64,000 nt of DNA. Origin: Acidobacteriota bacterium (GTDB lineage: Bacteria > Acidobacteriota > Thermoanaerobaculia > UBA5066 > Gp7-AA6). Location: positions 30,574 to 94,573 of the forward strand of contig DAHUXD010000033.1 in assembly GCA_027307335.1 (NCBI GenBank), written 5' to 3'. The position numbers and the translations under genes were made by a program. Of the stretch, positions 42,694 through 52,054 are shown in pieces; the first letter of the stretch is position 1; every line of letters begins with the position of its first letter. The notes beneath the pieces are model-generated. The model was not told where the DNA came from and ran no database searches. It worked only from the letters and a program-made list of their open reading frames with translations.

Positions 42694-43491
42694 ATGCAAC
42701 GCAAAGTCGCCTGCCTCGTTGCCGTCGTTGCCCTCGTCGGGGTGACGCCGTTGGGGGCCCGGGCCGCGGCCTCCGGGTCCCCCCCGGCGACCGCCGCCGA
42801 AGCGCCGCTTACCAACGCCGAGATCGTCCGGCTGACGAACGCCGGGCTCAGCCCGGACCTGATCGTGATGAAGGTCCGGCAGGCCCCCAGCGAGAGCCTC
42901 GACGTCTCGACCGACGCCCTCATCGCTCTCCGCGAACAGCACGTGAGCGACGTCGTGATCGCGGCAATCTTCGAGCGCGTGGTGAAGAGGACCACGCCCA
43001 CGCCCCCCGGCGCCTCGCCGACCGCAACGCCGGCGGCGGCCGGAGAGACTCCCGCCGCACCGCCCCGACGGGATCGGGAACCGTTCTCGGATCTCGAGCT
43101 CCTCCGCGCCGACGGCGGCTCGATCCGGCTTTCCCAGCTTCCGGGCAAGGTCATCCTGGTGATCGTCTGGGCGACCTGGAATCCTCCCTCGGGTCAAGAG
43201 CTGCCGGTCATCCAGAAGCTCTACGACCTCTACCGCACGCGCGGTCTCGAGGTGGTCTCCCTCAACGTGGACACCGACCGGACCCGGGTCGCGCCCTTCC
43301 TGAAGAAGCTCGCCGTGTCCCTGCCGGCCTACTTCGCCCCGTCGAAGGACACCGACGCGCTGAGGGCGAGCGGGATCCCGGCCACGATCCTCCTCGGCCC
43401 GGAACGCACCGTCCTCGACCGGACGGCCGGGTTCTACCCCGAGTGGGAGGGCCGATGGAAACAGGTCATCGAGAAGTACACCGGACCCTGA
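42694..43491 (+). CDS. Exported thioredoxin-fold protein lacking the CxxC
   Basis: A 265-residue protein with a signal peptide (ending GARAA), a helical domain (LTNAEIVRLTNAGLSPDLIV ... EQHVSDVVIAAI, residues 35-95) common in Acidobacteria-like genomes, a Pro/Ala linker, and a TlpA/ResA-like thioredoxin domain (about 135-265; VSLNVDTDRTRVAPFLKK; GIPATILLG). The active-site motif reads WATWNPPSGQE where redox-active members have WCxxC, so both catalytic Cys are replaced. It cannot act as a thiol oxidoreductase and may be a binding or chaperone module. Confidence 0.8.
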   Translation: MQRKVACLVAVVALVGVTPLGARAAASGSPPATAAEAPLTNAEIVRLTNAGLSPDLIVMKVRQAPSESLDVSTDALIALREQHVSDVVIAAIFERVVKRTTPTPPGASPTATPAAAGETPAAPPRRDREPFSDLELLRADGGSIRLSQLPGKVILVIVWATWNPPSGQELPVIQKLYDLYRTRGLEVVSLNVDTDRTRVAPFLKKLAVSLPAYFAPSKDTDALRASGIPATILLGPERTVLDRTAGFYPEWEGRWKQVIEKYTGP

Positions 43492-43671
43492 AGTCGCCCG
43501 GGGGACGCGATCCAACGGCCGGCGAAACGGGGATCTCGCGCGCCTCGACGCGATCTCTTCTGTGGCGGAACGAATTGCGCCCCCCGACATTTATCGTCCG
43601 TATAGCGCTCATTTCATAGGATCGACCTCCGAGGCCGAGCGACCCACTCCCCCTCGAGACTGGGGGCTCTC

Positions 43672-45876
43672 ATGCGAACCACGGGGCCTGTCCTGGCAGC
43701 CATCGCCTTCCTCTTCGTTTCGTCGGCCCGCATCGCGCGAGCCGCCACGGTCACCGTCAACGATGCCGGCGATTCGTCCAACGCCTGCGCGACGACGGGC
43801 ACGGGAACGTGCACCCTGCGCGACGCGATCACGTACGCGAACGCGCACGCGGGCTCGACCATCGCCTTTGACATCCCGGGTTCCGGCGTCCACACCATCA
43901 CGCCCGCGAGCGCGCTGCCGGCGATCTCCGCTGCGGTCACGATCGACGGATACACGCAGCCCGGGTCGAGTCCCAACACGCTGGCCGTCGGCGACAACGC
44001 CATCCTGAGCATCCAGTTGAGCGAACCGGCATTGACCGGAGTCGCCTTCGACGTCTCGGCGTCCGACGTGACGATTCGGGGGCTGGTGATCAACGGCTTC
44101 AACTCCTGCATCCGATTGTTCGTGGGAGGGGCCTCGAACGTCACGGTCGCCGGCAATTTCCTGGGAGTCGACCCCACTGGAATGACGGCCGTCGCCACCA
44201 CCGATGGAGTGCTGATGCTCGGCCAGTCGAACAACACGATCGGCGGCACGAGTCCGGCGGACCGCAACCTGATCTCGGGCTGCCACGCCGTCGGAATCGA
44301 CGTCAGCGGGGGCACGGGGAACATCGTCGAGGGCAACTACGTCGGCACGAATGCCCCTGGAACCGGAGCGTTGCCCAACGTGCAGGCAATCGTCATCGAC
44401 TCGACGAGTATCCAGATCGGAGGATCCGCGGCGGGCGCCGGCAATCTGGTTTCCGGGAACAACGAAGGGATTCTCTTGTCCAACGCGAGCGGGACCACCA
44501 TCCGAGGAAACCTCATCGGGACGGACGCCGCTGGCGATGCGCCGCTCGCCAATCACTTCCGCCCGATCTACATGGGGAACAACGGCATCATCGTCGGCGG
44601 GACGGGAGCCGGCGAGGGCAACGTCATCGCTTTCAATTCGGATCCCGGGGTCATCGTGGCGAGCGGCACCGGCAACACGATCCGCGGCAACTCGATTCAC
44701 GACAACGCCACCCTGGGCATCGACCTCGGCTTCGACGGGGTGACGGCGAACGACCTCGGGGACTCCGACACGGGCGCCAACAATCTGCAGAACTTTCCCG
44801 TCATCTCGACGGTCGTCTACGGAGCGGCGAATACGACGGTGACGGGCCTCCTGAATTCCACGGCCAACACCACCTTCGACCTCGACTTCTACTCGAATTC
44901 CGCCTGCTCGAACTTCCCGCGAGAGTTCCTGCAGGGCGAGGTCTACCTCGGATCCGCCCCGGTGACCACCGACGGCTCGGGCAACGCACCCTTCACCGTC
45001 AGCACGCTTCCGGCCGTCGCGAACGGATCCCGAATCTCCGCGACGGCCACGGACCCGTCCGGCAACACCTCCGAGGTCTCCCAGAGACTCCCCTTCTCCA
45101 TCAACAACGCATCGGGACCGCCCTCGGGAGGCACCCCCATCACGGTGAGTGGGACCAACTTCCTCGCCGGCGCCACCGTCACCATCGGAGGCGTCCCGGC
45201 CACCGGCGTCGGCGTGACCAACTACACCACCATCACCGCCACTACCCCCGCGCTGCCGCCCGGCTCGGCGAACGACCTCGTCGTCACCAACACGGACGGC
45301 ACCAATGGCACGCTGGTCAAGGCCTTCGTCGCCGACTTTCTCGACGTGCCGAGCACCAACCAGTTCTACTCCTACGTCACCAAACTCGTCTCCAATGCCA
45401 TCACCGCCGGCATCGGCGGCGGTCTCTACGGCGTCACCGACGACACGCTGCGCCAGCAGATGGCCGTCTTCCTCTTAAAGGCCAGGCACGGCCTCTGCTA
45501 CACGCCTCCGCCCTGCACCGGAGTCTTCGGGGACGTTCCCTGCCCTTCCACCTTCGCCAACTGGATCGAGGAACTCTTCACCGAGGGCATCGCCGGCGGT
45601 TGCGGCTCCGGCAACTTCTGCCCGATGAACCCCGTCCGCCGCGATCAGATGGCTCCTTTCCTCCTCAAGTCGGAGCACGGCGCCTCTTACGTTCCTCCCG
45701 CCTGCGTGGGCACCTTCCCGGACGTGCCGTGCCCCTCCCTCTTTGCGGACTGGGTCGAGGAGCTGGCCACCGAGGGCATCACCGGAGGCTGCGGCGGAGG
45801 CAACTACTGCCCCTCGACACCGAGCACTCGAGGGCAGATGGCGGTCTTCGTCGTGAAGACGTTCGGCCTGCAATAG
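43672..45876 (+). CDS. Exported beta-helix protein with IPT domain and three SLH-like modules
   Basis: A 734-residue secreted protein. Signal peptide (ending ARAA), a CSLREA-like start (CTLRDAITYANAHAG), then a right-handed parallel beta-helix (about 100-370) with repeats such as NNTIGGTSPADRNLISG and GNTIRGNSIHDNA, a beta-sandwich stretch, an IPT/TIG domain (about 480-555; GGTPITVSGTNFLAGATVTI) and three SLH-like units (about 560-734), two of them with the CG(S/G)GN(F/Y)CP Cys pair. Probably a surface-anchored carbohydrate-active or adhesive protein; no catalytic residues are identified. Confidence 0.8.
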   Translation: MRTTGPVLAAIAFLFVSSARIARAATVTVNDAGDSSNACATTGTGTCTLRDAITYANAHAGSTIAFDIPGSGVHTITPASALPAISAAVTIDGYTQPGSSPNTLAVGDNAILSIQLSEPALTGVAFDVSASDVTIRGLVINGFNSCIRLFVGGASNVTVAGNFLGVDPTGMTAVATTDGVLMLGQSNNTIGGTSPADRNLISGCHAVGIDVSGGTGNIVEGNYVGTNAPGTGALPNVQAIVIDSTSIQIGGSAAGAGNLVSGNNEGILLSNASGTTIRGNLIGTDAAGDAPLANHFRPIYMGNNGIIVGGTGAGEGNVIAFNSDPGVIVASGTGNTIRGNSIHDNATLGIDLGFDGVTANDLGDSDTGANNLQNFPVISTVVYGAANTTVTGLLNSTANTTFDLDFYSNSACSNFPREFLQGEVYLGSAPVTTDGSGNAPFTVSTLPAVANGSRISATATDPSGNTSEVSQRLPFSINNASGPPSGGTPITVSGTNFLAGATVTIGGVPATGVGVTNYTTITATTPALPPGSANDLVVTNTDGTNGTLVKAFVADFLDVPSTNQFYSYVTKLVSNAITAGIGGGLYGVTDDTLRQQMAVFLLKARHGLCYTPPPCTGVFGDVPCPSTFANWIEELFTEGIAGGCGSGNFCPMNPVRRDQMAPFLLKSEHGASYVPPACVGTFPDVPCPSLFADWVEELATEGITGGCGGGNYCPSTPSTRGQMAVFVVKTFGLQ

Positions 45877-45897
45877 GAGAAAGCGGGGGGCGCCCGG

Positions 45898-45916
45898 CGC
45901 GGGGGACGGCCCCGCG
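45898..45916 (+). terminator. GC-rich hairpin after the beta-helix gene
   Basis: CGCGGGG pairs with CCCCGCG around a five-base loop, about 20 bases after the stop. No T-run follows, so terminator activity is uncertain. Confidence 0.4.
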
Positions 45917-46124
45917 TCGGGTCCCTTCGGCGAGCCCGGCCCCTGCCCGCGCGAATCGGATCGATCAATCCGCTCATTCGGCCAGGACCCGGCGCCCGAA
46001 AACCCAACCAGACGGAATGCCGGCCTCCCGCCGGTGTTACGCTTCCCGATGCTCGATCGAGCCGCCGCGAAGTGCTGCACCGAGCGGCCCGCGCCGCTCG
46101 GCCTCTGCGGTCCGGGGTGAAGTT

Positions 46125-46676
46125 TTGAGACTTCCGATTCTCACGGCATCTCGACAATTCGGTGCCGTCCTCCTCGCGCTCCTCCCGACCGGGAACATCG
46201 GCGCGACGGATGTCGCGCCGCGCGCGGCCGACCCGTACCGCCTGCACTTCTACCAGCTCCACACCGGCGAGCGGCTCGACGTCGTCTACCGGCGGGGCGG
46301 CGACTACGATCCGGGCGCCCTCGCGCTCGTCGACCACATCCTGCGCGACTACCGCAACGGCGAGATTCACTCCTACGACCCTCGTCTCCTCGACGTGCTC
46401 CACGAGCTGATGCTCGCGCTCGGACGTCCCGACGGGGAAATCGACGTCGTCTGCGGGTTTCGGACGCCGCACACCAACGAGTACCTGCGGAGCCACGGCC
46501 ACGGGGTCGCGAAGCACAGCCTGCACATGCAGGCGATGGCGATCGACATCCGGGTTCCGGGCGTATCCACGGCCGCGCTCCGGGACGCCGCGCTGCGCCT
46601 GGGCCGCGGCGGGGTCGGGTACTACGCCGACTCCGACTTCGTCCACGTCGACGTCGGCCGGGTCCGGCGCTGGTAA
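46125..46676 (+). CDS. MepK/YcbK-like murein endopeptidase (DUF882, M15-type)
   Basis: A 183-residue exported protein; a TTG start preceded by GGGTGA puts a signal-like segment (LTASRQFGAVLLALLP) at the N terminus. The mature part has VCGFRTPHTNEYLRSHG, KHSLHMQAMAIDI and FVHVDVG, giving the His...Asp...His zinc site of the MepK/LAS family. In E. coli, mepK (cleaving mDap-mDap crosslinks) neighbours the L,D-transpeptidase gene ldtD; here the next gene, convergent and seven bases away, is also an LdtD-like enzyme. Related function is inferred. Confidence 0.82.
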   Translation: MRLPILTASRQFGAVLLALLPTGNIGATDVAPRAADPYRLHFYQLHTGERLDVVYRRGGDYDPGALALVDHILRDYRNGEIHSYDPRLLDVLHELMLALGRPDGEIDVVCGFRTPHTNEYLRSHGHGVAKHSLHMQAMAIDIRVPGVSTAALRDAALRLGRGGVGYYADSDFVHVDVGRVRRW

Positions 46677-46683
46677 GCCGCCC

Positions 46684-48387
46684 TCAGTCCTGAGGGTACG
46701 GGTAACCCTTCGCGAGAGCCTGCTCGAGGCTCGCGTCGAAGCCGTAGATGTCGTCGTAGAAGTGCACTTCGCCGTTCTCGTACGCGAGAGCGGTCGCGTA
46801 GACGATGAAGACCGGGATCGGTTGCGCGAGGGGCACGGTCACGTCGTTCGGGCCGCTCCGCATGGCGGCCTCCACGCGCTCGAGGGACCAGTCCGGATTG
46901 TGGCGCAGCGCCCACGCCGCCAGCTCGGCGGGTTTCGCGACGCGGATGCATCCGTGGCTGAAGTCCCGGCGGCTCCGGGAAAACAGCGACGTCGCGGGCG
47001 TGCTGTGCAGATAGACGTTGAACTCGTTCGGGAAGATCAGCTTCACGAGACCGAGGGCGTTGGTCGGTCCGGGCTTCTGCCGGACGGAGAGAGCGCCGGA
47101 CTTCAGCCGGGCGAGGACCTCGTCGGAGATGACGCCGTCGGTCACGGCCTTGCCGTCGTTGGTGGTCACCTCGAAGCCCTTGTCGGCCACGTAGCGGCGG
47201 TCGCGCTGGATCGCCGGAACGATCTCGCTCTGCTGGATGCTGGGCGGCACGTTCCAGTACGGTCGCAGGACGACGTAGGTCATCTCGTCCGAGAAGACCG
47301 GCGTCTCGGTCCGCATCGCCTTCCCGACCACGACAGGCATGTCCAGGACGACGTGGCCCTGGGCGTCGACGGCGCGCAGGCGGAAGTCGGGGATGTTCAC
47401 GACGATCGGCGGCGCCGGGAATTGCGCGGGCAGCCACCGCCAGCGCTCGAGGGCGAGCTCCAGCTGCCGGACGCGGCTCGACAGAGGGACATTCAACTGG
47501 CGGATCGTCTCGCGGCCGAGCCGCCCGTCGTCGTCGAGTCCGTGGCGACGCTGAAAGCGGCGGACGCCGTCGACCAGCGCGCCGTCGTACAGGTCCGCCT
47601 CGGCCGGCGCCGAGGCTCCGGGCGGGAGATCGCCGAGTCGTTCGAGTCGCCCGTAGAGGAGAGACGCTCCGGGGTACCGCTGGCCGGGACCGACGGTTTT
47701 GGGCGGCAAGGGAATCTCCTCGCCCTCACCCGACTGGGCCAGCTCCGCATAACGCGCGAGAGCCGCTTCGGTCCGGCGATACCCCCTGTAGGGCGGCTCG
47801 ACGCCGTCGAGCTGCACCGAGAGGTCGGACGCCGTCAGCAGGCGCTCCCGGACGAAGCGGGCGAGGTCGTATCGCTTCTCCTCGACGCTCAGGCCGAAGG
47901 CGAAGTGCCGCGGGTTGATGCGGCCGACGTGGAGATCGGACACGAGGCGCATCGCGCAGACCGTCAGGGCGACGTCGAAGGTGGCGGGATCGGCGCGTCC
48001 CTCCCTCAGGGCCTGGAGGCGAGGGTCCCACCGGGAGGCGTCGTAGTCCTCGGGCTGCAGCCCCTTCTTCCCGGCCCCCTTGAAGGCTTCGATCAGTGCG
48101 AGAGCCTGAGGCGAGGGCTGATCGTTCGAGATCCACGCCGACGCGTAGTGAGACGGACCGTAGAAGTTTTCCAGGATCGTCCGATAGTCCGAGAAGTCCG
48201 GCCAGCGCAGATCCGACAGGCGCCCGATCTCGACGACCTCGCGCAGCGCGGCGGGGTTTCCGGACGGCGAGGCGGCCGTCTGCCCGGAGACCGGCGCCGC
48301 CACGGCGAGCCACGCCACGGCCGCGGCGCCGAGGAGCCGGAGCCCTCGAGAGAGGATCGACGAGATCGCGATCGAGTGCCAGCTCAC
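46684..48387 (-). CDS. L,D-transpeptidase of the LdtD/YcbB type
   Basis: A 567-residue exported enzyme. After the signal segment comes a long N-terminal domain (about 60-270), a peptidoglycan-binding repeat (DGVRRFQRRHGLDDDGRLG, about 280-325), then a YkuD catalytic domain with SHGCIRV (Cys near residue 480) and YLHSTPATSLF. It forms 3-3 (mDap-mDap) crosslinks in peptidoglycan. The start is GTG 48387 with GAGG upstream; the longer frame is less likely. Convergent with the MepK-like gene, it gives a synthesis/cleavage pair for the same bond. Confidence 0.9.
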   Translation of the reverse strand: MSWHSIAISSILSRGLRLLGAAAVAWLAVAAPVSGQTAASPSGNPAALREVVEIGRLSDLRWPDFSDYRTILENFYGPSHYASAWISNDQPSPQALALIEAFKGAGKKGLQPEDYDASRWDPRLQALREGRADPATFDVALTVCAMRLVSDLHVGRINPRHFAFGLSVEEKRYDLARFVRERLLTASDLSVQLDGVEPPYRGYRRTEAALARYAELAQSGEGEEIPLPPKTVGPGQRYPGASLLYGRLERLGDLPPGASAPAEADLYDGALVDGVRRFQRRHGLDDDGRLGRETIRQLNVPLSSRVRQLELALERWRWLPAQFPAPPIVVNIPDFRLRAVDAQGHVVLDMPVVVGKAMRTETPVFSDEMTYVVLRPYWNVPPSIQQSEIVPAIQRDRRYVADKGFEVTTNDGKAVTDGVISDEVLARLKSGALSVRQKPGPTNALGLVKLIFPNEFNVYLHSTPATSLFSRSRRDFSHGCIRVAKPAELAAWALRHNPDWSLERVEAAMRSGPNDVTVPLAQPIPVFIVYATALAYENGEVHFYDDIYGFDASLEQALAKGYPYPQD

Positions 48388-48487
48388 CGGAACGACCTCG
48401 TCGAAGCTACGTCGCGTGCGTCCCCCCCGCAAGATCCGATCGCGTCAGTGTCGAGACGGAGCCTGGTCGCTCGGGCGCGAGAGCGCG

Positions 48488-48850
48488 TCACAGACCCCCG
48501 TGGAGCCGACCGAAGGCGCGAGCGAGCATCACCGACATCACGAGGATGCCGAGCCCGAAGATCAGCGCGTGACGGGTGTTCCGCAGATCGAAGCGCCCGA
48601 CCCGACAGACCAGCAGGTAGCCCACCGCCAGGTTGAGCAGGCCCCAGAGGACGTTGACCGTCGCCGAGGACAGACCCTCTCCGGGCGGAGACGCAAAGGG
48701 ACTCTGAAACGCATGCCCCGAGAGACCGTTGCCCAGATGCGGAAGCGCGTTCGTCACGAAGGCGCCGCCGAAGAAGTACGAGACGGAGTGATACCAGCGC
48801 AATGCCGCCTCCTTCGAGGAAGTGTCGCCGGATTCCGTTGGAGTCCCCAT
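48488..48850 (-). CDS. Small membrane protein, unknown
   Basis: A 120-residue protein with about three hydrophobic segments (SVSYFFGGAFVTNAL; VNVLWGLLNLAVGYLLV; ALIFGLGILVMSVMLA). Its ATG overlaps the stop of the upstream SLH-like gene as TGATG, so the two are coupled. No family was recognised. Confidence 0.65.
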   Translation of the reverse strand: MGTPTESGDTSSKEAALRWYHSVSYFFGGAFVTNALPHLGNGLSGHAFQSPFASPPGEGLSSATVNVLWGLLNLAVGYLLVCRVGRFDLRNTRHALIFGLGILVMSVMLARAFGRLHGGL

Positions 48851-49599
48851 CAATACGGCCAATGCAGCCCGAGCGCCTTCGCGAGGAACACCGCCATCTG
48901 GCCGCGAGTGACCGGGTTGTCCGGACAGTAGAGGGGCGGGCTCACCTGACATCCTCCCGTGATGCCGGACGCCTTCAGCGCCTCGATGTACTGGAAGAAC
49001 GGATGGGTCGTCGGCACGTCGTTGAAGTCGGCCGCCGCGGGAGCCGGGCTCACCGTCCTTCGCCAGACGACCTGCGCCCCCTGGAAGAACTGGGCGTTGG
49101 GACTCGGCGCGCACTCGAAGTCGAGGACCAGGTAGGGCCTCTCCACGGCGTCGCCCGCGTAGAGAAATCCGATCGGGGTCTGGTTGTAGTCCAGCCCGAA
49201 GCCGCTCCCGTGCGGCGTGCTCGAGATGCCGGCGACGAGGTTCCCGTTCTCGTACAGCGCCAGCCCCAGGATGGCCGGCGTGCCGTCGTTCCAGTTGTCG
49301 AAGCCGATGTAATCGATGACGACGCCGTTGGGAATGTTCACCGTGGCGTAGAAGTGCGAATCCACGTTGGTCGGCGGTTCGCGGCTGAGCTCGGGGCCGG
49401 TGAAGAACGACTGCCCGTTGAACGACAGGCCCGAGATCGCCGTGTAGACGTAGTCCTGGGTCCCGAATTCGGCGGGAGCCTTCGTCGTCGTCGGAAGCGT
49501 CGCGTGCGACGAAGGGATCTGCGCATTGCCGGGGCGGGAGCAGAGCATCGCCACCGCCGACGCGCCGAGGAGCCGGAAAACCCTCCGTGTCTGGAGCAT
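48850..49599 (-). CDS. Exported protein with C-terminal SLH-like module
   Basis: A 249-residue protein with a signal peptide (ending RPGNAQ), a beta-sandwich-like domain (NIPNGVVIDYIGFDNWN; GLALYENGNLVAGI) and the SLH-like C terminus (FNDVPTTHPFFQYIEAL; GITGGCQVSPPLYCPDN; QMAVFLAKALGL). The tail is nearly identical to that of the genes at 37945 and 38798, while the N-terminal domain differs, pointing to shuffling of a common anchor. Confidence 0.82.
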   Translation of the reverse strand: MLQTRRVFRLLGASAVAMLCSRPGNAQIPSSHATLPTTTKAPAEFGTQDYVYTAISGLSFNGQSFFTGPELSREPPTNVDSHFYATVNIPNGVVIDYIGFDNWNDGTPAILGLALYENGNLVAGISSTPHGSGFGLDYNQTPIGFLYAGDAVERPYLVLDFECAPSPNAQFFQGAQVVWRRTVSPAPAAADFNDVPTTHPFFQYIEALKASGITGGCQVSPPLYCPDNPVTRGQMAVFLAKALGLHWPY

Positions 49600-49980
49600 G
49601 AGAGCCCTCCTGTTCGGAAAAGCCTACGCCCGCTCCGAAGCGGATGCCCGTCGAAAGGGGCCGGTCACCGGGTCCGGATCGGCGTCCGTTCCCGGGGCGC
49701 CGGGTTTGCCGCGCACGTTTCGATCACGATTCGAGGTCGCGCGTCGGTCGATCACGGCCGAAGGAGATGCGCGACCGGCGATCGATGCGAACGGATCATG
49801 CGGCCGGCGGCCCGCCGTGCTCCCATAGCCTCCAGCGCCGCCGTACCGGTCGGTTCCACCAGTTCATCGTTCCTCCGGGCTTCCGAACCCGTGGGAGCTC
49901 CCGACCGGACGGCGGCCAAATCAAACGATGAGGAAGGCACCAGCGTCGCGGCCGTGACGCCGGGCCAAACGCGCCCGGCT
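49600..49980. other. Intergenic stretch
   Basis: About 380 bases between two leftward genes. Only low-quality Arg-rich frames are present. It should contain the promoter of the SLH-like gene; nothing specific was identified. Confidence 0.45.
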
Positions 49981-51471
49981 TCAGCGCGTCTTCTTCTTGC
50001 AGGCCTCGGCGAATCCGAGCTGGCAGGCCCGGACGAAGAGCTGACTTGCCTTGCGGCGATCCCGACTCACTCCGTTTCCCTTCTCGTAGGCCACTCCGAG
50101 ATCGAAACAGCCTTCGCCGTCGCCTCCCTTGCAGGCGAGATCGAGATATCGGGCGGCCTGTGCCGCGTCGGCCGGGACGCCGGCGCCCGCGGCGTAGACG
50201 GCCGCGGCGTTGAAGCAGCCGAACGAGTCTCCCCGGTCGCAGCCGTGCACGGACAGCTCGAGGCCTCGCGCGAGGTCCTTCGGAATCCCGTCGCCCGCGA
50301 TGTACAGACCGCCGAGGAGCGAACAGGCCCGCGCACTGTTTTCCGCGGCGTGGTCGTCGTCGCGGTCGAGCTTGCGGTCGCAGGCTTCCCGAAAGATCTC
50401 GGCGGCGCGGGCCTCGTCCTTCTCCACGCCGATGCCGTCGCGGTAGGCGCGGCCCAGATTCACGCAGCCGTTCAGGTTGGATGGCTGGCAGCTCGTGCCG
50501 TCGCACCCCCGCCGATAGAGCGCGACCGCCCTGGCCCGATCCGTCTTGACCCCCTCGCCGTGCTCGTAGAGATAGCCGAGGTTCGTGCAGCCGGTCGAGC
50601 TTCCGAGCGCGCAGGCCTCCTCGTATTTCGAGACCGCTCGGGCGACGTCGTGCGGGCCCCCGCGCCCCTCGTCGGCCATCAGCCCGACGTTGTAGCAGCC
50701 CTGAGGGTCGCCGAGGTCGCAGGCCTTCCCGTACAAAGTGGTCGCTCGATGATCGTCCTTCCTGACGAACTGTCCCGTCGCGTACAGGAAAGCCAGGTGG
50801 GCGCAGCCGCCGCCGTCCCCGAGCTCGCAGGATCGCTCGGCGGCGGCGAGGGAGTCGGCTCCCCGATCCGGCTCGTCTAAGAGCTGGAGCGCCTCGTACG
50901 CGCAGGCGCGCGCGGACCCCGCCTTGCAGGCGGCGGTGAAGAGCTCCAGGGCGCGGGCCACATTCGGACCGCCCCGGCGGCTCCAGAGAAGCCAGCCCTG
51001 TCGAAAGCACGCGGACGCGCTGCCGTCCTGACAGGCCTTCTCCAGGAACGCGGTCTGGTCGACCGCGACGAGAGTCGCCTCGATTCTCGCCCCCGAGCGC
51101 CACACCGCGACCGGCACCGGACCGCACGAGCGATTGAACGCGGCGTCGTCGAAGTCGCAGTCGTTGCCGATGCGCGCGGTGCCGATCTCCTCGACCACGT
51201 CGTTGGGGCGAATCCCCGCGGCGGCCGCGGGACCTCCGGGCCAGACCTCGGTCACCAGGGCCCCTCGGAGTTCCTCCGGCAGCCCGAGCTTCTTCCGCGT
51301 CGAACGCGAGATCGCCCCGGCGTCCATGCCGAGCATGCCGACGCACGGCTCCGGCGGCGCGGCCGGTTTCGCCGCCGGCGGCGGCGAGGAACCGGCGCAC
51401 CGCGCCATCACGATGGCGGCGCCCAGCGCGACCGCCGCATGGAGCCATCCGCAAGGCCGCTTCGTCACCAC
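49981..51471 (-). CDS. Exported PDZ and Sel1-repeat protein
   Basis: A 496-residue protein with a hydrophobic N terminus ending at a Cys (MARC; an Arg before the Cys makes it a poor lipobox). A PDZ-like domain (about 55-150; ALVTEVWPGGPAAAAGIRPN) is followed by about nine Sel1-like repeats (such as ARALELFTAACKAGSARACA and GCTNLGYLYEHGEGVKTDRA) to the C terminus. Each repeat carries a Cys pair, suggesting disulfide-stabilised periplasmic solenoid. GGAGG precedes a GTG-GTG pair; the first is used. Sel1 proteins scaffold complexes; partners are unknown. Confidence 0.82.
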   Translation of the reverse strand: MVTKRPCGWLHAAVALGAAIVMARCAGSSPPPAAKPAAPPEPCVGMLGMDAGAISRSTRKKLGLPEELRGALVTEVWPGGPAAAAGIRPNDVVEEIGTARIGNDCDFDDAAFNRSCGPVPVAVWRSGARIEATLVAVDQTAFLEKACQDGSASACFRQGWLLWSRRGGPNVARALELFTAACKAGSARACAYEALQLLDEPDRGADSLAAAERSCELGDGGGCAHLAFLYATGQFVRKDDHRATTLYGKACDLGDPQGCYNVGLMADEGRGGPHDVARAVSKYEEACALGSSTGCTNLGYLYEHGEGVKTDRARAVALYRRGCDGTSCQPSNLNGCVNLGRAYRDGIGVEKDEARAAEIFREACDRKLDRDDDHAAENSARACSLLGGLYIAGDGIPKDLARGLELSVHGCDRGDSFGCFNAAAVYAAGAGVPADAAQAARYLDLACKGGDGEGCFDLGVAYEKGNGVSRDRRKASQLFVRACQLGFAEACKKKTR

Positions 51472-51577
51472 GTGGCCTCCTCGCTGCCGGATGCGATGGA
51501 TCATCGCAGCACTCGGCGGCAAGGATATAGTCGGCGCACACCGAGCCCCGGAAACGGTGAAGGAAGGGAGACCAGGA

Positions 51578-51997
51578 ATGCGTTCGTCGAACCGCGTCGT
51601 TTTCGCACTCGCCGTCTGCCTCGGCCTCGCCATCGCTTCCGCGCCCGCACTGGGAGCCCCGGACGTCGAGGCGACGCCGCAGGCCAAGGCGTATCGCGCC
51701 GCGCTGAAGGCCGTCGCCGCCGGCGACTACGACGCCTACCGGAAGACGCTCTCGAGCGCGACGCTGAAGCAGATGGACGAGCAGACCAAGGGGAAGTCCC
51801 CGAAGGAAGTGATGGAGTTCGTGAAGATGATGACTCCGTCCGACGTGAAGCTGAAGTCCGTCAAGGTCGACGGCAAGAACGCCACGCTCTCGGCCGATGC
51901 GAAGATGGACGGCCAGGCGATGAAGGGGTCGATCGCCCTCCAGGAAGAGGGCGGTCAGTGGAAGGTCGGTCAGCCGAGCTGGGAGCCGGCGAAGTAA
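51578..51997 (+). CDS. Small exported protein of unknown function
   Basis: A 139-residue protein with a signal peptide (ending ALGA), then a helical-plus-sheet domain (RAALKAVAAGDYDAYRKTLS; VKVDGKNATLSADAKMDGQ; EEGGQWKVGQPSW) like NTF2/DUF4878-type folds. GGGAG lies eight bases before the ATG. It is divergent from the Sel1 gene. No enzymatic residues are evident. Confidence 0.72.
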   Translation: MRSSNRVVFALAVCLGLAIASAPALGAPDVEATPQAKAYRAALKAVAAGDYDAYRKTLSSATLKQMDEQTKGKSPKEVMEFVKMMTPSDVKLKSVKVDGKNATLSADAKMDGQAMKGSIALQEEGGQWKVGQPSWEPAK

Positions 51998-52054
51998 GAG
52001 GAGGCCGGCGCGCGGCCGGCGCGCCGCGCGGAGCCGGCGTCGCCGGTCTTTTCC

